From CBDCXF01 sp965223755 (GTDB lineage Bacteria; Acidobacteriota; Thermoanaerobaculia; Multivoradales; JAHEKO01), in NCBI GenBank assembly GCA_965223755.1, contig CBDCXF010000001.1, positions 1,488,001 to 1,552,000 on the forward strand: a DNA stretch of 64,000 nucleotides. The letters are read 5' to 3'. Shown piece by piece: positions 34,399-46,001 of the stretch. Numbering within the stretch: the first letter of the stretch is position 1; each line of letters starts with the position of its first letter. A program made the position numbers and the translations under genes. The notes under the pieces were generated by a model. The model was not told the DNA's origin. It worked only from the letters and a program-made list of their open reading frames with translations, and did no database searches.

Positions 34399-35345
34399 TG
34401 CGCGCAGTGTGGTTTGAGGGCGGCGCGGTTGAAGTGCGGACGCTGCCCGACCCGCAACCACGAGACGGAGAGGCGGTGGTTCAAGTGTCGCTCGCCGGAA
34501 TCTGCGCCACCGACTTGGAACTGCTTCGCGGCTACGCTGGCTTCAGCGGCATTCCCGGCCACGAGTTCGTCGGCAGGGTGGTCAAGGGGCCGGCGCAACT
34601 GCTCGACCAAAGGGTGGTCGCCGACATCAACGTGGCTTGTGGGAGTTGCAGAGAATGCCGGCAGCAGAATCAGCACCATTGCCGGCAACGGGCGGTCCTC
34701 GGCATCCGCGATCGAGCCGGCGCGTTCGCCGAATACATCTCGGTCCCGGCAGCCAATCTGTTTCCCGTCCCGACAGACCTCACAGATCGCCAGGCGGTCT
34801 TCGCCGAACCGCTGGCTGCCGCCGATGCGGCGGTTGCTGAGGTAGCCAGTAGCTCCGGTCCAGTCCTGGTGATCGGCGCTGGCAAACTGGGACTGTTGGT
34901 AGTTCAGTGCTTGCTGGCTGATGGAAGAGCGGTCGTTCTAGCCCGGCGCCAAGCCACTCCCTTGCCAATTCCAGTGCACCGCAGACTCGATCTCCTGGTC
35001 GCCGACCAACTCCCGGAGCGGTCGTTCTCGACAGCCATCGAATGCAGCGGCAACCCGGAAGGAGCGCGCCTAGCCCTCAGATCGCTACGGCCCCAGGGCA
35101 CGCTAGTGTTGAAGTCCACCTACATACAGCCCCTTCAACTCGACAGCGCGGAGATCGTGGTCAATGAACTTCGACTGCTGGGCTCGCGGTGCGGTACGAT
35201 GGCACGAGCTCTCAGCCGCCTTGCCGAGGGACAAGTCAATACAGAGGCTCTACCGAGCGAGATCTTGCCTTTGGACGAGGTGGTGGCGGCCCTGGATCGA
35301 GCCGCGCAGCCCGGCCTTTTGAAAGTCCTTCTCAACCCCAACTAA
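34398..35345 (+). CDS. Zinc-dependent medium-chain alcohol dehydrogenase
   Basis: A 315-residue MDR protein starting at a GTG that overlaps the upstream TAG by one base. Catalytic zinc ligands are ICATD and GHEF. The structural zinc site is CGSCRECRQQNQHHC. The Rossmann motif is VIGAGKLGLLVV. It is shorter than typical enzymes (~345) because the C-terminal catalytic lobe is compact. Substrate unknown; pairing with an Asp-nucleophile hydrolase suggests sequential processing of a halide, epoxide or ester to an alcohol and then an oxo product (inference). Confidence 0.85.
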   Translation: MRAVWFEGGAVEVRTLPDPQPRDGEAVVQVSLAGICATDLELLRGYAGFSGIPGHEFVGRVVKGPAQLLDQRVVADINVACGSCRECRQQNQHHCRQRAVLGIRDRAGAFAEYISVPAANLFPVPTDLTDRQAVFAEPLAAADAAVAEVASSSGPVLVIGAGKLGLLVVQCLLADGRAVVLARRQATPLPIPVHRRLDLLVADQLPERSFSTAIECSGNPEGARLALRSLRPQGTLVLKSTYIQPLQLDSAEIVVNELRLLGSRCGTMARALSRLAEGQVNTEALPSEILPLDEVVAALDRAAQPGLLKVLLNPN

Positions 35346-35388
35346 CCAGATCGACCAGCCGATCAACGATGCCGGAGTCCGTTGCAAA

Positions 35389-36792
35389 ATGCCATCAACC
35401 GCAACCCTTGGCCCCCGCTTTCCTCAGCTCAAGTTGATCGCTGCAAGCATTCGTTCCGGGTTCCAAATCATTCTGTGTTTGGTGACGGTGACGATGGCGG
35501 GATGCGCGTCCGAGGGATGCTCTTCCAAAGAAGGCGAAGTGGCGCCAACTGCGAACGACATCGAGACGAGGCAGCAGGCGGATACCGAAGTGCGGCCTTT
35601 TGCACGTCCGCTCGCCGATTATCGCTTGGAGCGAACCGCGACGAGACGGTTGCGCGGAGAGTATCTCGTCAACGGAATCCTGCGTTGCGCCTTGTGCCAC
35701 TCGCCGCGCGACTGGAGTCAGCCGGGAGCGCCACCGGTCGCGGGGCTGGAGATGGCGGGAGCGGTGTGGGCCGACATTCCCGACCAGAGCTACCGCATGG
35801 TCGCTCCCAATCTGACCTCGGATATCGAACACGGCGCCGGTGGGTGGAGTGACGATGCGCTGGCGCGTGCGATTCGCGAAGGAGTCGGCCACGACGGCCG
35901 AGCCCTCAACCCGGCGATGCCGTACCAGACCTTTCGCCGACTGTCGGACGAGGATGTAGCCTCGGTGGTGGTCTACTTGCGCTCTTTGCCGGCCGTTCAA
36001 AGCGAACTTCCCGAGCGGCTGGTGTCCCAAGAACGCCAAAGCGAATATGACGGGATCCCGACGCCGCTCCTCGGTGCGGTCCCCAGCCCGGACGACGACC
36101 TTTTGGCGCGGGGAACCTACTTGATCGCCATTGGCGAATGCCTCGGCTGCCACACCAACTGGTATGGCAGCTACAACCCGGGCATCTTCGCCGGCGGCAA
36201 CTTCATCGAGCGACATGGCGCTCCCGAGCAAGAAAACGCCTACTCCACCAACATTACACCGGCTCCGTCTGGCATTCCTTACTACGACCGAGACCTGTTC
36301 ATCCGTTCCATCCGCGGCGGTACTGTCGTCGCCAGACGACTGCGGTCCACGATGCCGTGGGTGGCGTTACGCAATCTTACGGATGGAGACCTCGACGCCA
36401 TTTTCACCGCACTCAGCGCTTTGCCTCCACGCGACCACTGGGTGGACAACAACGCTCCACCAACGTTTTGCCCGCGCTGCGAGACGGAGCACGGCGGCGG
36501 CGAGCGCAATCATGCCTGGCAGCCGCCGGCCCATGACCCGTTGCCGGCGGCGCTGCTCGAGCAGTACACCGGCACCTATCGGTTTGACGACGGCACGGAA
36601 CTCACTTTCGTTGTGCACGAGGACTACTTGGAGTCGCCGCCCACCGGGCGTCTGTACCCGCTCTCTGACGATCGTTTCGCAACCGTCAATTGGGGCAATA
36701 GCGTTCGCTTCGAGCGAGACACGGCAAACGAAGTGACCGCCCTGATTTCTGAAGATCTCGATCAGTGGCGGGCAGTGCGAGTCGGTTCTTAG
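35389..36792 (+). CDS. Diheme cytochrome c lipoprotein with C-terminal beta-sheet domain
   Basis: A 467-residue exported protein. The signal segment IILCLVTVTMAGC ends in a probable lipobox Cys. Two CxxCH heme sites are visible: CALCHSPRDW (about residue 101) and CLGCHTNWYG (about residue 251), each in a class I cytochrome c domain as in alcohol dehydrogenase cytochrome subunits. After residue ~380 a heme-free domain (YTGTYRFDDGTELTFVVHEDYL...PLSDDRFAT) resembles the DUF3471 domain found after beta-lactamase-like proteins, an unusual partner for a cytochrome. It lies downstream of the alcohol dehydrogenase and may accept electrons in the periplasm. Confidence 0.85.
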   Translation: MPSTATLGPRFPQLKLIAASIRSGFQIILCLVTVTMAGCASEGCSSKEGEVAPTANDIETRQQADTEVRPFARPLADYRLERTATRRLRGEYLVNGILRCALCHSPRDWSQPGAPPVAGLEMAGAVWADIPDQSYRMVAPNLTSDIEHGAGGWSDDALARAIREGVGHDGRALNPAMPYQTFRRLSDEDVASVVVYLRSLPAVQSELPERLVSQERQSEYDGIPTPLLGAVPSPDDDLLARGTYLIAIGECLGCHTNWYGSYNPGIFAGGNFIERHGAPEQENAYSTNITPAPSGIPYYDRDLFIRSIRGGTVVARRLRSTMPWVALRNLTDGDLDAIFTALSALPPRDHWVDNNAPPTFCPRCETEHGGGERNHAWQPPAHDPLPAALLEQYTGTYRFDDGTELTFVVHEDYLESPPTGRLYPLSDDRFATVNWGNSVRFERDTANEVTALISEDLDQWRAVRVGS

Positions 36793-36910
36793 GGGCGTCA
36801 GTCGGAGGTCACCAGGCGGCCTCATCCGGCATCGCTGCGCCAAGACACCGGTCTTCCCTAGCCGTCGATCGCAGCGAACTTCCGCGCCATCGTCATTTTT
36901 TTGTTGCAAT

Positions 36911-36926
36911 CCCACCTACAGGTGGG
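36911..36926. promoter_or_regulatory. Short perfect inverted repeat upstream of the PPK2-nifJ operon
   Basis: CCCACCT and AGGTGGG flank AC, 13 bases before the first PPK2 start. It may be an operator or a leader hairpin. AGGTGGG is also the only purine-rich sequence that could serve as a ribosome-binding site, so the hairpin could hide it. Confidence 0.4.
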
Positions 36927-36939
36927 AAAATCACTGGTG

Positions 36940-37686
36940 ATGCTTGAGGTCATGGATCTCACCCCCTCGCTCGCCAAAGAGGACTACAGCGAGCAACTTC
37001 CTTTGCTGCAACGAAAGGCCTGGCGGCTGCAGCGAGCGTGTTGGGTGGCCGGAATTCCGACCATATTGATCTTTGAGGGTTGGGACGCTGCTGGCAAGGG
37101 AACCATCATTCGCAAACTGACTTCGCGACTGGAGCCACGGGGTTACGAACTCCATCACACTACCGACCAACCGCGCACCCATGAGAGCGGCTTGCCTTGG
37201 ATGTGCCGGTTCTGGACCTCCATCCCGGCGCGCGGTTCGATGGCCATCTACGATCGCAGTTGGAATCGTGTCGCGGTGGAAGAAAAAGTCAACGGCTGCG
37301 AGGAGCTGCGCTGGCGGCGTGCGTTACGAGACATCGGCGACTTTGAGCGCACCCTGACCGACGACGGCTACGTACTCATCAAGTTCTTCCTCCACATCAG
37401 TAAAGAAGAGCAAGCTGAGCGATACGACGCATGGAAAGAAAACCCTGGCACAAGCTGGAAAGCTCTAGAAGGGAGCTGGCACAAGCCCAAGCGCTACCAG
37501 TCGCGACTCTGCGCCACCGAAGAGTTGCTGCAGCACACTGAGTTTCCCCACGCCCCTTGGCGGTTAGTGGCCGCAACCGATCAGCGTTGGGCCACCATCG
37601 ATGTCCTCGCGCACCTCACCGAAACGCTGACCCAAGTGCTCGTCGAACGCGCGCCGAGCGCTCTTGAGAATGGGGAGGATTCGTAG
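36940..37686 (+). CDS. Polyphosphate kinase 2 (PPK2) family protein, first of two
   Basis: A 248-residue PPK2 protein. Walker A is FEGWDAAGKGT and the lid/Walker B region is MAIYDRSWNRVAVEE. The usual DRSWYGR is altered to DRSWNR, as in the N-terminal, less active half of two-domain polyphosphate:AMP phosphotransferases. A second PPK2 gene follows with no gap. The start is uncertain (ATG at 36940 or 36952). PPK2 enzymes transfer phosphate between polyphosphate and nucleotides, so here AMP or ADP charging is probable. Confidence 0.85.
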   Translation: MLEVMDLTPSLAKEDYSEQLPLLQRKAWRLQRACWVAGIPTILIFEGWDAAGKGTIIRKLTSRLEPRGYELHHTTDQPRTHESGLPWMCRFWTSIPARGSMAIYDRSWNRVAVEEKVNGCEELRWRRALRDIGDFERTLTDDGYVLIKFFLHISKEEQAERYDAWKENPGTSWKALEGSWHKPKRYQSRLCATEELLQHTEFPHAPWRLVAATDQRWATIDVLAHLTETLTQVLVERAPSALENGEDS

Positions 37687-38408
37687 GTGCTCAACCAAGT
37701 CGACCTCGGGCAGCGACTGGAACGCGACGAATATCGGCAGCGGCTGCATGAGTTGCAATTGCGCGTCGCGCACTTGGCGCGCGACCTTTACCAGCAGCAA
37801 CGTACGCTGGCGATTGTCTTCGAGGGTTGGGACGCAGGCGGCAAAGGCGGCGCCATTCGCCGCATGACAGAGAGCCTCGACCCACGCGCATTTCGAGTGC
37901 TGGCCTATGCGGCGCCAACCGACGAAGAAAAGGCCCATCACTACCTGTGGCGCTTCTGGCGGCGACTGCTGCCTCCGAGCGAAAAGCAGATCTTGATCTT
38001 CGACCGCAGTTGGTACGGACGAGTCTTGGTCGAACGCGTCGAAGGTTTCGCCCAAGAGGAGGAGTGGCGGCGCGCCTATCGCGAAATCAACGACTTTGAA
38101 CGGCAGTTGGTCGACGCCCAAGCGACGGTGATCAAGTTCTGGTTCCATATCGACCAGGACGAGCAACTGCGCCGCTTCGAGCGCCGCAAGCGTGTACCAC
38201 ACAAGAGCTGGAAACTAACCGATGAAGACTGGCGCAATCGCGACCGTTGGGATGAATACGAGCAGGCCGTCCAAGACATGTTGATCAAGACCAGTACTTC
38301 GCAAGCACCTTGGACCATTGTCGCCGGTAACGACAAACGTTGGGCGCGAGTGCAATCGCTGCAGACCGTGGTCGACGCTCTCGAGGCGTGGAAGCAAGAG
38401 GCCGCGTC

Positions 38409-38412
<4 letters not shown>
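37687..38412 (+). CDS. Polyphosphate kinase 2 (PPK2) family protein, second of two
   Basis: A 241-residue PPK2 protein with consensus motifs FEGWDAGGKGGAIRRM (Walker A) and IFDRSWYGRVLVERVE (Walker B/lid), so it is probably catalytically competent. It starts at a GTG directly after the first PPK2 stop and overlaps nifJ by four bases (GTGA). Pap-type phosphotransferases carry two PPK2 domains in one chain; here the domains are two separate coupled genes, which may form a heteromer. Linkage to pyruvate:ferredoxin oxidoreductase suggests a role in fermentative or anaerobic energy balance. Confidence 0.88.
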
Positions 38413-41995
<3,583 letters not shown>

Positions 41996-41999
<4 letters not shown>

Positions 42000-43006
42000 A
42001 CCTCAGCACCAACTACCTAGGCCTCAAGCTTCAACATCCGCTGATGGTCGGCGCGTCTCCTCTGGCCGATGACTTGGATCAAGTGCGACAACTCGAAGAC
42101 GAAGGCTCGGCCGCCATCGTCATGCACTCGCTATTCGAAGAACAGATCGAACGCGAACAGTTCGCCTCCCAATTCGCTTTCGACTACGCCGCCGACTCTC
42201 ACGTCGAGGCGCTTTCCTACCTGCCGGAACCGGAGGCGTTCGCGCTCGGACCCGATGAGTACCTGGAACAACTGCAACGTGTTCGCGATGCAGTCTCGAT
42301 CCCGGTCATCGGGTCGCTCAACGGCACCCACGCCGGTCGTTGGCTTTCGTACGCACGGGCCATGGAAGAAGCTGGGGCCTCGGCGCTCGAACTCAACAAC
42401 TATCAAGTCGTATCCGAATTTGCGCTCAGCGCTCAGGACATCGAGAACGAATTGGTCGAAATGGTGCGGAGCGTCAAAGAGCGCGTCGGCATTCCGGTGG
42501 CGGTCAAGCTCGCTCCCTTCTACTCCGCTCTGCCGCATTTGGTCGCGCGTCTGGTCGAAGCCGGCGCCGACGGCGTCATCCTCTTCAACCGGTTTCTGCA
42601 ACCGGATGTCGACCCCGAGCTATTGGAAGTCGAGCGTCGCCTCCACCTCTCAACTCCGGAGGAGCTTTCTCTGCGGCTCACTTGGCTAGCGATTCTCTAC
42701 GGTGAGACCGGCGGATCCTTGGCCGCCTCGGGGGGAATTCATGCTGGCGTCGACGCGGTCAAAGCGCTGGCCTGCGGTGCTGACGCCATTCAAGCGGTGT
42801 CGGCGATTTTGCGCCATGGGCCGAAGCGCATCGGTGAACTCGTGGGCGAGTTGCAAGGCTGGCTCGACGAAAACGAGTACGAATCTCTGCAGCAGTTGCG
42901 CGGGGCTCTCAGCCTGCAGCGTTGCCCCGATCCCGAGGCCTACCGCCGAGTCAACTACATTCGCATTCTGCAGAGTTGGCGTGGTCTAGACTCCCACCAT
43001 GGCTGA
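41996..43006 (+). CDS. Dihydroorotate dehydrogenase-like FMN TIM-barrel protein
   Basis: A 336-residue protein beginning MNLSTNYLGLKLQHPLMVGASPLADD, the DHOD-like N-terminus, with VAVKLAPFYSALPHL and LAASGGIHAGVDAVKALACGADAIQAVSAIL forming the FMN phosphate site. Homologues called dihydroorotate dehydrogenase-like commonly sit directly after nifJ and are thought to act with PFOR or carry electrons. They are not the pyrimidine-biosynthesis enzyme. It is coupled to nifJ by ATGA and overlaps pdxH by eight bases. Confidence 0.85.
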
Positions 43007-43583
43007 CAAAAACGATCCAATCCAGCGCTTCCAAGCGCTTCTTGACCGCGCCTTCGCTGCCGAAATTCCCAACGCCGACGCCATGACGCTGTGCACGGTG
43101 AACTCCGATGGACGACCGAGTTCGCGGGCGGTGTTGCTCAAAGGTCTCGATGAAACCGGTTTCGTTTTCTATACCAATCTCAACAGTCGTAAGGGGCAGC
43201 AACTCGGTGGCAACCCCGCCGTGAGCCTGACCTTCTATTGGCGGCAACTCGACCGGCAGGTCCATGTCGAGGGCTCCGTCACTCTCGTTTCGGAGGAGGA
43301 GGCGGACGCCTATTTCGCCACCCGACCGCGCAAAGCCCAGCTCGGCGCTTGGGCGTCACAGCAAAGCGAGTCCATGAAAAACCGTAGCGAGCTGCTGGCG
43401 CGGGTCGCCAAGTACGAAGCGAAGTTCCTCGGTCGCCAGGTATCTCGTCCACCCCACTGGTCGGGATTTCGCGTCGCTCCAGAACGCATCGAGTTTTGGG
43501 AGGCGGGCGCCTTCCGGCTCCACAAACGAACGCTCTTTGAAAAAACCGAAAACGGCTGGGACAAATCCACGCTCTTCCCTTGA
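42999..43583 (+). CDS. pdxH: Pyridoxamine 5'-phosphate oxidase
   Basis: A 194-residue FMN enzyme that makes pyridoxal phosphate. Family landmarks are MTLCTVNSDGRPSSRAVLLKGLDETGFVFYTN, SLTFYWRQLDRQVHVEG, RPRKAQLGAWASQQSE and the C-terminal PHWSGFRVAPERIEFWEAGAFRLHKRTLF. Its start lies within the upstream gene. The downstream PLP enzyme (tryptophanase) is only 34 bases away, so the cofactor maker and a user are co-transcribed. Confidence 0.93.
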   Translation: MADKNDPIQRFQALLDRAFAAEIPNADAMTLCTVNSDGRPSSRAVLLKGLDETGFVFYTNLNSRKGQQLGGNPAVSLTFYWRQLDRQVHVEGSVTLVSEEEADAYFATRPRKAQLGAWASQQSESMKNRSELLARVAKYEAKFLGRQVSRPPHWSGFRVAPERIEFWEAGAFRLHKRTLFEKTENGWDKSTLFP

Positions 43584-43617
43584 CGGAGAGAGTCGACTGC
43601 CACCGCGGCCCATCATC

Positions 43618-44991
43618 ATGCCCAACATCATCGAACCGTTCCGCATCAAAGTCGTCGAACCCATCCGCATGAGCACGCTCGAAGAGCGCCAGGAAGCTCT
43701 GCGCGAAGCCGGGTACAACCTCTTCAAAGTGCCCGCTTCCGCAATCATCATCGACCTTCTCACCGACAGCGGTACCGGGGCGATGAGTTCCGAACAGTGG
43801 TCGGCAATGATGCGCGGCGATGAGTCCTACGCCGGCGGAGCCAGCTTTCGCCGCTTCGAGAACGCGGTCCACGACATCACCGGGTTCCGCCACGTCATTC
43901 CTACCCACCAGGGCCGCGCCGCCGAACGCATCCTGGCTTCGACTCTGTGTCGCCCGGGCCATGTCGTTCCCAATAACACTCACTTCGACACCACCCGTGC
44001 CAACATCGAGGCAACCGGCGCAACCGCATTGGATCTGCCCTGCAAAGAGGCTGACGATCTCTCGGAGCGATACCCCTTCAAAGGCAATATCGATCTTGAG
44101 GCGCTCGAGTCCTGCTTGAATGAAAACGAGGACAAGGTGCCCTTCGCCATGATCACCCTCACTAACAACGGAGGCGGCGGTCAACCCGCTTCGATGGAGA
44201 ACATCGCCGCGGCATCGCGTCTCTGCCGCGATCGGGGAGTGCCCTTCTACGTCGACGCCTGCCGCTTCGCCGAGAACTCGTTCTTCATCCAGCAACGAAC
44301 CGAAAACTATGCAGGCAGCTCACTGATCGAGATCGCACGTGAAATTTTTTCGTACGCCGACGGCTGCACCATGAGCGCCAAAAAAGACGGCATGGCTAAC
44401 ATCGGCGGCTTTTTGTGCAGCAACGATGACGCCCTTGCCCGGCGAGAGAAGGAGATTCTCATTCTCACCGAAGGCTTCCCCACCTACGGCGGTCTCGCCG
44501 GTCGCGACCTGGAAGCGATCGCCGTGGGTCTCTACGAAGCTCTCGACCAGGACTACCAGACCTACCGTGCGGCTTCGACTCGCTACCTCGGCCAGCACGT
44601 CGCAGAACACGGAGTCCCGATCGTGCAGCCGCCGGGCGGCCACGCCATCTACATCGATGCCGAGGCGATGCTGCCCCACATTCCGCCATCGGAGTTTCCC
44701 GGCCAGGCTCTGGCGTTGGAGCTCTATCTCGTCGGCGGAATCCGCTGCGTCGAGGTCGGTTCGGTGATGTTCGGCTCACGTGACCCCCAAACCGGCGATG
44801 AACGCCCCGCTCCACACGAGTTGGTTCGCTTGGCCATTCCTCGGCGGGTCTACACTCAAAGTCAGATCGACTACGTCGTCGACACTTTGCTCGCGATCCA
44901 CCGGCGCCGGGAACAACTCCGTGGCGTACGCATCGTTGAACAGCCCCCGGCCTTGCGCCATTTCAGCGCCATTTTCGAACCGCTCCACTAG
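43618..44991 (+). CDS. tnaA: Tryptophan indole-lyase (tryptophanase), beta-eliminating lyase family
   Basis: A 457-residue PLP enzyme. The PLP lysine is in CTMSAKKDGMANIGGF and the PLP-binding Asp-Arg in FYVDACRFAENS. The family contains tryptophanase and tyrosine phenol-lyase (TPL). At the two discriminating sites this protein has Asp (NNTHFDTTR, TPL has Thr) and Val (GIRCVEVGS, TPL has the phenol-binding Arg), both favouring tryptophanase: tryptophan to indole, pyruvate and ammonia. The CTM-KKD-NIGG segment looks TPL-like, so substrate preference should be treated with some caution. The pyruvate formed could feed the PFOR encoded upstream. Confidence 0.85.
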   Translation: MPNIIEPFRIKVVEPIRMSTLEERQEALREAGYNLFKVPASAIIIDLLTDSGTGAMSSEQWSAMMRGDESYAGGASFRRFENAVHDITGFRHVIPTHQGRAAERILASTLCRPGHVVPNNTHFDTTRANIEATGATALDLPCKEADDLSERYPFKGNIDLEALESCLNENEDKVPFAMITLTNNGGGGQPASMENIAAASRLCRDRGVPFYVDACRFAENSFFIQQRTENYAGSSLIEIAREIFSYADGCTMSAKKDGMANIGGFLCSNDDALARREKEILILTEGFPTYGGLAGRDLEAIAVGLYEALDQDYQTYRAASTRYLGQHVAEHGVPIVQPPGGHAIYIDAEAMLPHIPPSEFPGQALALELYLVGGIRCVEVGSVMFGSRDPQTGDERPAPHELVRLAIPRRVYTQSQIDYVVDTLLAIHRRREQLRGVRIVEQPPALRHFSAIFEPLH

Positions 44992-45294
44992 GGCCTGTTC
45001 ACACTACCTGGTAGGCGCAGCCAGCGGCAGTTTTTTAGCCTGGTAAGGCCTTCGGCGCTTGGTGTAGCCTCGCTACAGTAGCGCCGGACAACGCAGGAGG
45101 ACGGAAAACCGCCCTGGCCCACCGGGTTCCCTTCCATAGTGGCGAGCCCCTCGCCGGCGCTCGGGCGTTCGAAGTCGGCGCACACCCCCTGTGCTACAGT
45201 AACCGCGCAATTTGTTAGCTCGAACTCGACTGCGCCGCCGCGCAATTGCGGCCTGAACGCAGAAATCGAGTCATTTGATCGTGAGGAGGACATC
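44992..45294. other. 303-bp intergenic leader of the DUF2235/DUF6119 operon
   Basis: No conserved gene or tRNA was found. It contains a small perfect hairpin TGTAGC-CTC-GCTACA (45063-45077), a T6 tract at 45032-45037 and a GC-rich stretch. The first bases (GGGCCTGTTCACACTACC) look like a transposon-type terminus, but no matching opposite end was seen. The promoter of the downstream operon should lie here, most likely in the less GC-rich last 100 bases. Confidence 0.5.
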
Positions 45295-45381
45295 GTGTCA
45301 ATCCGTGAACTCGACCTTCAGCTCCGACGGAATCTCCGTGCCGTGCCCGTCCAGATGTATGAAACAAGGAGAAGCGCATGA
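45295..45381 (+). CDS. 28-residue coupled leader ORF of the candidate defence operon
   Basis: A GTG-started mini-gene preceded by a near-ideal ribosome-binding site (GAGGAGG with six-base spacing). It encodes a basic, Arg-rich 28-residue peptide beginning MSIRELDLQLRRN and ends in an ATGA overlap with the membrane-protein gene. Such placement usually gives translational coupling. Whether the peptide itself has a function is unknown. It is too short to be recognised by family. Confidence 0.55.
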   Translation: MSIRELDLQLRRNLRAVPVQMYETRRSA

Positions 45382-46001
45382 CCAGCAAGCTCAACTATTA
45401 CGACGTCCTTGGAGTCCTACTTCCCGGTGTGTTGGTGGTCGCCGTCCTGACCTGGCTGCTGCCGATGGACTTCGGGGCCGCTTTTAAGGGTGTTCCCGCA
45501 GGCCTTCTCACAATCACCGTCACCGGGATCGCCCTGGTGGCGGGACAAGCCGTTCACGGTCTTGGCAGCTTGATCGAGCCGTTGCTATTCCGTTCTTGGG
45601 GCGGCGTCCCGTCGCATCACTTGCTTTCCGACTCACCCATCGGCGCCCACTACTTGCCAGCGGCTTCAGTCAAGAGAATTCGCAAAAAACTCGAAGCCGA
45701 GGTGCCAAAAGGAAAGGCAAAGGACCTTTTTCTTTACGCCCTTACCGCTGCCGGTGGTGAGAAAGGCAGAGTTGGAATTTTCAACAGTCTTTACGCGCAC
45801 CATCGCAGCCTGTTCATCGCCAGCTTGATCACCATCTTCGTCATCGCATGTCGATGGTCGACGGAGCGAATTGCGGAGTTCCGCTGCGAGTTGCTTATCC
45901 TCGCCATCCTCCTGGCTCTGCTCTTTTGGTGGCGGGCTCGTGCCCGCGCCTACTACTTCGCCCGAGAAGTTCTGTTGGCTGCTGAGAAGGAACTCAAATG
46001 A
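45378..46001 (+). CDS. Four-helix membrane protein of the DUF2235/DUF6119 operon
   Basis: A 207-residue integral membrane protein starting LNYYDVLGVLLPGVLVVAVLTWLL, with further helices TITVTGIALVAGQAVHGLG, LFIASLITIFVIACRW and LLILAILLALLFWWRARA. Between helices 2 and 3 is a ~90-residue cytoplasmic loop. The start YYDxLGxLxPG resembles small membrane proteins seen in bacterial defence islands, where they can be effectors or anchors, but I cannot name a family. Both ends overlap neighbours by four bases. Confidence 0.75.
   Translation: MTSKLNYYDVLGVLLPGVLVVAVLTWLLPMDFGAAFKGVPAGLLTITVTGIALVAGQAVHGLGSLIEPLLFRSWGGVPSHHLLSDSPIGAHYLPAASVKRIRKKLEAEVPKGKAKDLFLYALTAAGGEKGRVGIFNSLYAHHRSLFIASLITIFVIACRWSTERIAEFRCELLILAILLALLFWWRARARAYYFAREVLLAAEKELK

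Noticed and set aside
44992..45010. GGGCCTGTTCACACTACC as a possible insertion-sequence terminus
   Set aside because: No inverted partner, target duplication or transposase was found nearby, so a mobile element cannot be supported.
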